From positions 612,792,755-612,856,754 of the forward strand of contig NC_081409.1 in assembly GCF_030272615.1 (NCBI RefSeq): 64,000 nt of DNA, written 5' to 3'. Below, piece by piece: positions 57,124-64,000 of this stretch. Both the position numbers and the translations under genes were made by a program. The DNA is from Cryptomeria japonica (lineage: Eukaryota; Streptophyta; Pinopsida; Cupressales; Cupressaceae). The notes below the pieces were generated by a model. That model was not told the origin of the DNA and did not search any database. It saw only the letters and a list, made by a program, of their open reading frames with translations. Each line of letters begins with the position of its first letter. Positions within the stretch are counted from its first letter, which is position 1.

Positions 57124-59690
57124 CCAAATAATGATTAGCAATTATGTGATCAAGGGTGGCAGCCTTGATAGCATCCTCAATTAGCTAGAAGTTAGAAGAT
57201 AACAATTTGTACATAGTACTAACAGTTAGTTGTATATTTATATCAATTGTAGCATAGAGACATTGTGAAAAATCATCTTATTCCATAAGACTTCATGATT
57301 TTCCTATCAAGCCTCCAAGCAAAGCATATGAAGACAAGAGATGGGATATGTCACTCTCATAATCAAGGAATGCAGATCTAAGAGCATCCATATCTTCTGA
57401 TAACATTTATTCATGGAGAAACTTCGTGTGCATCAATTGAAGGGAGACATCAAATGAATACCGATTAAGGACTTTATCAAACCCATTGGCTAGTTAATCA
57501 AATACTTGATTAATATAATCAAGTAACTACCAATTACAAATGATCATGAAAGAGTGCGATTAGTCATAAACAATCAATGCTTATTCATCAATTCTCTAAC
57601 TAATTGTTAGACAGCAAAGAAGCACGATTTGTATAGAAGAGAGGTGCGATCAAGAGAGAGATGTATCTATTACCAAACGAAGGGGGGTGCAACCATTCAA
57701 CCGTACAAGATATAATAGGAGATTGATCCTCGTTCCCCAAACATGGTTGGAATTTGTCTTGTCTTTTATTTGTATCCTAAATGGATCTGCTCTTTTGAAC
57801 ATTCATTGCCATCGACATAAAGGTTGCATACTTCAAAGTTTATATCAGAAACAACACCAATATACTGCACATGTTTCAAGCACCAATCAGAGACAGCAAT
57901 CAACTTCATCACTATTAGTGATTGAAGATTATCATCAGCATGATACCATTGCTCGCTATAAATCCAAGAAGAAGATTCAAAGTATATCAATCACAGTGAC
58001 TAATATTTGCCATCAGCGATTATTGAACATGATCATAATTGATCGAATAAACATCAATTAGCATCGATGACAGTTGACTGATCCAAATACCATTAACGGA
58101 TGTCAACTATTGATTGCACTATCAAGGAAAGAAGACTATCTTCCTTCGAGAGAAGCATGATATTAACTGAGCATTAATTATATTAATCAGTGGAGAAGAC
58201 ATATTAATCAATCATGGCACTAATTTGACGATGACTAGTAAGGAGACTAATCGAATGTTATAACCCACCGATTATATATGGACAAGGAGCAATTAGTCAA
58301 TAACAATCACTTAAGATGAAGAAAGGGCACGGCTATGCATTGATGAATGAAGAGTCATGACTCTAATAGAAGGACATACGGAAGATATGTAAGACAGTTT
58401 TTTATCATTTGAAGAGGGGGAGTTGGAGGACAACGCATGGAAGGTGCATGTCTACGAAAGGAATGGTATTGTTTGCATTACACGATAGAAAGGAATGGTA
58501 TTGCTGATTCATTCTGACATAAATTCTTACCAACCGATATCACAACCCTCTCTGAATTCCCAGAAGAGCTGGATATCTTAATCGCTTGGTACAAATATCC
58601 AACACCTCACGGTGATTGTATGTTGTGTTATGGGTAGCAATATTAAAAATCAGTCAATTCATTATAGCACTCCATAGTAAATCTTATTGGGGGACTTGTC
58701 AAATTATAAAGGAAGGAATACCACGTGGGGAGTCTTTGATCTGACAGAGATATCAGAATTAAGGAAAAAGGACTTCAATAGAAACTCAGATTTATTAGTA
58801 TTAGATTAAGCTTGCCAAAGTGCTTTGTGGGCCCCACACAATAATTATTCATATTCCTATAATGAAAGAATTGTCGAACAGTGTTTGAAGCAATTAGAAA
58901 AGGTTTTTGGAAATTTCACAATTATTATTGTGTTTTTAGCAGCAGCTCCACTAAAGGGAATGGGACCCACTTGGAAGCCTTTTGAATATGGGTTGTGGTT
59001 TTTATTTTATCCCCACTTATCGAACAGTGTTTGAAGCAATTAGAAAAGGTTTTTGGAAATTTCACAATTATTATTGTGTTTTTAGCAGCAGCTCCACTAA
59101 AGGGAATGGGACCCACTTGGAAGCCTTTTGAATATGGGTTGTGGTTTTTATTTTATCCCCACTTATCGAACAGTGTTTGAAGCAATTAGAAAAGGTTTTT
59201 GGAAATTTCACAATTATTATTGTGTTTTTAGCAGCAGCTCCACTAAAGGGAATGGGACCCACTTGGAAGCTTTTTGAATATGGGTTGTGGTTTTTATTTT
59301 ATCCCCACTTATGCCTTGCAGATTATTGATTGTGATTTGAACAATCAGCATTACCAAAAGGTCAACGATGGTCTAAGAGGAGTCAACAACATGTTGAAGA
59401 TTGAAGAATTTTGTTTGGGAAAATTATTTGTGTTTTTAACCCATTCTCCACTAATTGTGGGATATCAATCAGATAAAAGCTGCAATAAAACATGATCAAC
59501 AAGAGTCAACACATGGTTTAGAGGGGATGTTGGGAAACTTATCAAGATAAGTTCTTTCTTCCAAAAACTATTCTTACCATTATGAGTTAAATATTATAGT
59601 AAAATGTCTTCAAAATTAATGAAATTATATTTATAAATGTATTACAATTCTCACTTTAAGTTAGAAATGTTGTTTCAGGTCTAAATCAAG
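57124..59690. other. Foreign non-coding block between gypsy F protease and RT
   Basis: Gypsy F sequence stops at about 57123 and resumes near 59700. The block has no recognised gene. It includes an ATCAAT/GATTA-rich part (57450-58370), a purine tract GAAGAGGGGGAG (58408-58420) that could precede an LTR, and a tandem repeat at 58874-59312. A non-autonomous LTR element is possible but no flanking duplication was found. Confidence 0.45.
58874..59312. repeat. Tandem repeat, 3 x 146 bp
   Basis: Units start TCGAACAGTGTTTGAAGCAA at 58874, 59020 and 59166, nearly identical (one C/T change in the third copy near 59271). The unit is not a multiple of three, so the identical ORFs in it are not proteins. 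The third copy is followed by unique sequence from about 59313. Confidence 0.95.
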
Positions 59691-60286
59691 GTGAATCCTA
59701 AATGGGGACATTACAAATTCATCATGTTAGAGAGGACACCTATGAGATACAACATGAGGGTAAACTTCATATTTTGAAGCCTTAAGGGAGAAGGATCAAC
59801 AAAAATAGCAGCTTTGTCCCTATTTACAGTGGGTTGGAAAGAGTTTTTAACAGAATCTAAGGGAGATGTTTGTTATCTGCTGTTCCTACGAGGAAAAGAA
59901 AAATCAGACCACCAAACATTTCCAATGGAAGTGCAAGAATTGCTGCAACAATTATCTGACTTGACACCAAGTGACCTGCCAGCTGGTTTGCCTCCCTCTA
60001 GAGGCATTACTCAACAAATTGATCTAATTCCTAGAGCTAAACTTCCAAATCAAACTGCTTATAGAATGACTCCTCTAGAGAATACGGAAAATACGAGACA
60101 AATCACTAACTTATTGGAAAAAGGATTTGCGAGAGAAAGCATGAGTCCTTGTGCCACACCTACCCTACTCTCCCCTAAGAAGGGAGGAAAGTGGAAACTT
60201 TGTATGGATTAGAAAGCTATTAACAAGATCACTATGAAGTACCACTATCTGTCACCCAAGATGGATGATCTATTGGATTGTGCTGG
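59691..60286 (+). pseudogene. Gypsy F RT N-terminal remnant
   Basis: Translation gives HHVREDTYEIQHEGKLHILK (spacer), then PSDLPAGLPPSRGITQQIDL, IPRAKLPNQTAYRMTPLENT, LLEKGFARESMSPCATPTLL, PKKGGKWKLCMD, a TAG, KAINKITMKYHY, and DDLLDCAG. This matches the start of chromovirus RT (LPPxRxxxHxIDLxPG, SxSPxAxPxLLVPKKDG). It breaks off at 60286 where another insertion begins, so the catalytic part is absent. Confidence 0.85.
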
Positions 60287-60683
60287 TGTAATTAAAGCAT
60301 TTTATCTTGGTTTATTCTTTCCTATGTCCTAGTTACACTATATTTGAGCTTACTTAGGGAATTGTATAGGATTAGTTGGAGCATTTCCAAATTAGGTAGA
60401 ATTGTCTTTTCCTAAGATGCATTGTTACTTGTGTCGGGTGGTTGAGTTCTAACTAACTCTTACCTACGCTTGTATCTCATTGGGCCACATGTCATTATTG
60501 TGTGCTCTCATTCCCTTTTGCCTTGCCTACATAAGTAGGCTCATGTACATTGTATGTCTAGTCCAACTTATTGCATCATTGATAAGAATACAGTTTGTTC
60601 TTGTCTCTATTGTTCTCTCTTGTTATTGTGCTATTCATTTGGCCTCTGGATCTTGGGTGGCTATCTTCATAGCCAATTTTTAC
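60287..60683 (+). repeat. Short copia-type LTR (element H)
   Basis: A 397-bp block from TGTAATTAAAGC to just before a primer-like TTGGTATCATAGCC at 60684. It contains transcription-start-like CTACATAAGTAGGCTC and CTTGTCTCTATTGTTCTCTC segments. It interrupts gypsy F. The 3' tip does not end in CA and the second border is unclear. Confidence 0.4.
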
Positions 60684-60954
60684 TTGGTATCATAGCCATT
60701 AAAGTACCATTGGTTTGTCGTTTGAGAGAATTTTGGTGCAATTTGGGGTTTTGTATTTTGAAGCTTTCTATTGCAAGTTAATATTGGAGCTTGTTGGGTC
60801 AAATCTGAGGTTTACCATTGGATTGAGGAAATTCAAGAAAGTCAAAATCGTCTTTTGTTTCGTCCAAATCCAACACTGGAGGCCAAATCTATAGCCATTT
60901 GAAGGTGGAGGGTGGTTGTCTGACCCATAGAAGCAAACATCTGGAATAAATCGC
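60684..60954 (+). other. Element H primer site and leader fragment
   Basis: TTGGTATCATAGCC (60684-60697) resembles the tRNA-iMet primer site with one change. The following 250 bases are non-coding leader-like and end near the start of the hAT 3 region. Confidence 0.4.
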
Positions 60955-61292
60955 AATTAATCGGGAGTCGTCGAGAATGCCGATTTTTTCCCCAAATAAA
61001 TCGGTAAAAATCAGTCAATGCCAGTCAACAATTTTTTGCGTTGTAAATCGCCAAAAATCGCGATTAAAACCCGTTTAAAATGCAAAAAAACCCCAAAAAA
61101 TCGCGACGAAGAAAAAACCCTAAACCGCGTGAAAAAAAAAATATTTTGGCCCGTGTTTTCTATAAAGCACGCACGCACATAACATTCCATACACGGGCAA
61201 GTCTTCTGCGAAGTCGACGAAAGTTAAAACCTGCAAGTCTTCAACGAAATAGACGGCATCTACAAGTTGACGGAGAATTTTCTTTATAGCAG
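60955..61292 (+). promoter_or_regulatory. hAT 3 subterminal repeats, TATA box and 5' untranslated exon
   Basis: Multiple AAATCG/CGATT words lie between 60948 and 61110, as expected for transposase-binding subterminal repeats of hAT elements. TATAAAG (61161) is a likely TATA box. A leader exon ending at 61292 (GCAG|GTTTTT) is predicted. The terminal inverted repeat itself was not resolved. Confidence 0.45.
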
Positions 61293-62675
61293 GTTTTTAT
61301 TTATTTTTATCAATTTTTTTGTTTAAACTTTATTTCATACTTATCGTGTGCATCTTTGTTTATTTCATAAGTATTGTTTTTTTAAACTTAATGCTTGTTT
61401 TTTCTAAGATTTATCAATTTTCTTTTTCAGAAAATAGCTTATAGATTTCATTTAGTGCTTCCCCATTTTGTATACATTTCTATGACGTCAGTTGATGTTA
61501 TAAGCTTATCATTTAAGAAATACCATTTCATCAAATAATTTTGAAGTTTTCTGATCAATTAAGAGTCATTAATTTATTGTTTCCAATATGAAATTTTGTG
61601 GTTTGAAATAGCAAAATTATGATTTCCTGTGTGAGTTGTTCACCGGTTTTCTTTTTAAGCAAAATGTAGAAGCAAATTTTGTCTTCGATAAGAATGGAGA
61701 AACAAATTCTATGCTAAGAATTAGAATTAGTTCTATTGATAGGTTTATCAAATCACTTTATTTTTAAAATGATAAACGTAAATTATTGTCATTATAAATA
61801 CACAGCTACATGGAAATTTTAAAATAGGATAGGGCGTTAGAAAAGAACATGGTTAGTTCTCTCAGAAGCCTTTAAGCACATTCTGTTGATTTCTACAACT
61901 TGCTAGTTAGTTGGTTTCCATTACTTTTCAAAATAAGTGAGAAAAAAAGAGGTAGAGGGGACTATGGATATAGTATTAGCATTAGTGTAGAAAAATGGCT
62001 GATACGCTATGTAGAGAAAATTGCTGAGATTCATCTTGCTAAAAAACATATTTTACATTTTTTTTAAATAAAATAGAGAGAAAATTATGTGTCTTTCAAC
62101 TAGTATTGTGTGTCTTTCTTAATCCAACCCAAACCATAGGGCTTAAGGCTAAAAAGTTTCCAAAGCAAGTCCATCAACTTTGTGCAATCAAAGTTAGTTT
62201 GTGACCATGAATCAAACAAAGAATTAACCTTAACACCATTGACAAAGAACTTAATGTTCAACAATGCTTCTCCATCCATCACACCGATATATTTCATTTG
62301 TACTTATTCTAACACATCTTAACCCATTTGAATAGCCCTTCTATAAAATTTGCTAGTGTATTCTTGTACGCTTTGAATTTCTTTTTGCTTAAGACATTTC
62401 ATACCCTTTTCTTCCTTATGACACATTGGATAGAATCGATTCCTAATCAATTGTTCAAAACTTTAGAATGCTGCCAAGAACTTTCTTTTTCATAGCCATG
62501 GAATTTGAGAGACTTTCAAACCAAGACAAAAATGTTTTGCCATTCTTAGTCTAGCAAATGAGACCTTTTACCTTTTTCTTAGTCTGCTCAGAACATCGAT
62601 TGTAGTCATAAAAACTCATATCTTTAAAAGTATCAATTGAAATTGTTGAAAGACTGAACTAAAATATTTTTGCAG
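61293..62675 (+). other. Putative 5' intron of the hAT 3 transposase gene
   Basis: Bounded by GT at 61293 and TTTTTGCAG ending 62675, 19 bases before the ATG. T-rich throughout. It contains a minus-strand gypsy fragment at 62100-62620. Splice sites are predictions by eye. Confidence 0.4.
62100..62620 (-). pseudogene. Gypsy gag-protease fragment in the hAT 3 intron
   Basis: On the minus strand, gag-like stretches (EIQSVQEYTSKFYRRAIQMG near 62400-62340) lead into a protease segment GEALLNIKFFVNGVKVNSLF, DSWSQTNFD, and KPYGLGWIKKD. The D-S-G site reads D-S-W. Only this piece of the element is present and the gag part is broken by stops. Confidence 0.55.
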
Positions 62676-62693
62676 AACTAATTCTCGATCACA

Positions 62694-64000
62694 ATGTCAC
62701 GTCAAAAAGACTTTGCGTGGACACATTGCACAACAGTTCCTGGTAGCACGAAGGTCAAGTGCAATTGGTGTCTAGAAGAGATCAGTGGTGGAATTTATCG
62801 TTTCAAATGGCATTTGTCCAAAGAACGAGAAAATAACACTGTGATATGCAAAGCATGCCCTACAAATGTCTCGTATCAGGCAAAACAATCTCTTGACGGG
62901 ATTGCTGAGAGTAAGGCCAAAAAGGCAAGAATTGGGGTTGAGCTAGGCTCTAGTTCTGCAGATCCCAGAACGAACCATTTGGGTGAGGAGGATGGTGAAG
63001 ATGGGAGTTTTAGGGAATGTGGATCAACACCTAATTCTATAGCACGTGGACCAAACGCAGGTGGAGGAAACATTAAAACTTTCTTCCAACCTCGTACTAC
63101 ACCGGGATCACAAACCACTTTGGAGAGTACAGGACGGGGAAAAACTGTCACTGAACAGGAAAAGAAGGCAATTGGTAATTTTTGGTACTCCTCTCACATG
63201 GCATTCCATGCTTCCAGAAATCCATATTGGCAACCCATGGTAGATGCTATTGCAATTGTAGGACCTAGGTTTCAAGCCCCATCTTATGGGTCATTGAGGG
63301 TTGGCATGCTGAAAGATGCAGTAGAGGATGTTCAAGATGTTGTTAAAAATCAGTTACAGTGGGCTAGGACTGGTTGCAGTATCATGTCAGATGGTTGCAC
63401 AGATAGAAGGAACCGAACTCTCATTAACTTCCTTGTCTCTTGTGAGATTGGCACTGTTTTTCTAAAATCTGTGGATGCATCTAATATGATGAAATCCACA
63501 AATGCATTGTTTGAGATGTATGACATGGTAGTTACGGATGTAGGGCCACAAAATGTGGTTCAATTTATCACAGACAATGTTGTTGCTTGTGTTGTTGCAA
63601 GGAGACTTCTGACAGATAAATACCCTTCAATGTTTTTTACACCATGTGCAGCACATTGCCTTGATCTAACCCTAGAGGACATTGGAAAAAATGAATGGGT
63701 TAAGGCGACATTTCAAAAGGCTCACAAGGTTACCAAATTTGTTTATAATCACACGAGGGTTTTGCTTATATTGTGCTCTTTCACAAGAGGCAAGGAGCTA
63801 GTTCGACCAGGGGTGACAAGATTTGCAACATATTTCCTTGCATTACAAACATTATGTGAACAAAAAGGTAATTTGAGGCGAATGTTTGTTTCTGCAGGGT
63901 AGATGGAGTCTGGCTTCACAACTCAAGTAAATGGCATAGCAATGGCAGAATATATGTATTCTACCACCTTTTGGGAATCTATTGAACAAATTGTAGAATT
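62694..64000 (+). pseudogene. hAT transposase 3 (BED + DUF659), runs off the window
   Basis: The best-kept gene here. ATG at 62694 gives 402 codons: BED zinc finger (CNWCLEEISGGIYRFKWHLS, residues 24-43), a Ser/Gly-rich linker, then DUF659 (MLKDAVEDVQDVVKNQL; IMSDGCTDRRNRTLINFLVS with a first catalytic-type Asp; QFITDNVVAC with a second) and the C-x2-H motif TPCAAHCLDL. YNHTRVLLILCSFTRGKELV follows. A TAG at about 63900 sits where related proteins have Trp; the frame is open beyond it (ESGFTTQVNGIAM) to the window edge, so the hAT dimerisation end is unseen. hAT transposases excise and reinsert elements with 8-bp target duplications. One change would separate it from an intact frame so far as visible. 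Confidence 0.88.

Noticed and set aside
58825-59329. Three near-identical ORFs of about 60 codons on each strand
   Set aside because: They come from the 146-bp tandem repeat. The unit is not a multiple of three and there is no domain.

Overview
The window is plant nuclear DNA made almost wholly of transposable elements at different stages of decay. No intact host gene is recognisable. Plant-specific features include Sirevirus-like and Tork-like Ty1/copia elements, a giant Tat-lineage Ty3/gypsy element with a plant mobile domain ORF, a chromovirus-like Ty3/gypsy remnant and hAT elements with BED and DUF659 domains. Very low gene density, deep nesting and many old solo LTRs suggest a large repeat-rich genome, possibly a gymnosperm. 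That assignment is inference and cannot be proved from the sequence.

Layout, left half (1-33 kb): a nest four levels deep. A Tat-like gypsy remnant (D, 29965-32975) hosts copia A (pol 281-1611, then its tail and 3' LTR at 28137-29964). Copia A hosts copia B (1612-28131; 5-bp duplication TATAC). Copia B hosts Tat-like gypsy C on the minus strand (3795-23602; 5-bp duplication CCTAC). Element C has three LTRs, a tRNA-type primer site, leader arrays of a 21-nt unit with core ATGCGCTA, gag, protease, G-patch, RT, RNase H and integrase. Near its 3' end it carries an antisense plant mobile domain ORF, and beyond that another array of the same core in the opposite orientation. A solo copia-type LTR (31165-32515) splits element D.

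Layout, right half (33-64 kb): an unrecognised minus-strand two-exon gene fragment (33.7-34.4 kb), a dead hAT transposase (35.2-37.6 kb), a LINE ORF1-like fragment (38.2-38.6 kb), and a retroelement leader with a minisatellite leading to a long unrecognised ORF full of TAG stops (41.7-47.7 kb). Next come a palindrome-rich block (49.4-49.9 kb), a second dead hAT (50.3-51.6 kb) and a minus-strand Tork-like copia (51.6-55.3 kb) split by a solo LTR with perfect TSDs. The window ends with a chromovirus-like gypsy (55.3-60.3 kb) containing a foreign block with a 3 x 146 bp tandem repeat, a short copia LTR (60.3-60.7 kb), and the best-preserved gene, a hAT transposase that runs off the right edge with one in-frame stop.

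The genes do not form a host pathway. Each group served replication of one element. The features most worth follow-up are the flanking arrays plus antisense plant mobile domain ORF of element C, its triple-LTR structure, the confinement of CpG to CCGG in copia B pol, and the unidentified ORF at 44.4-47.7 kb.
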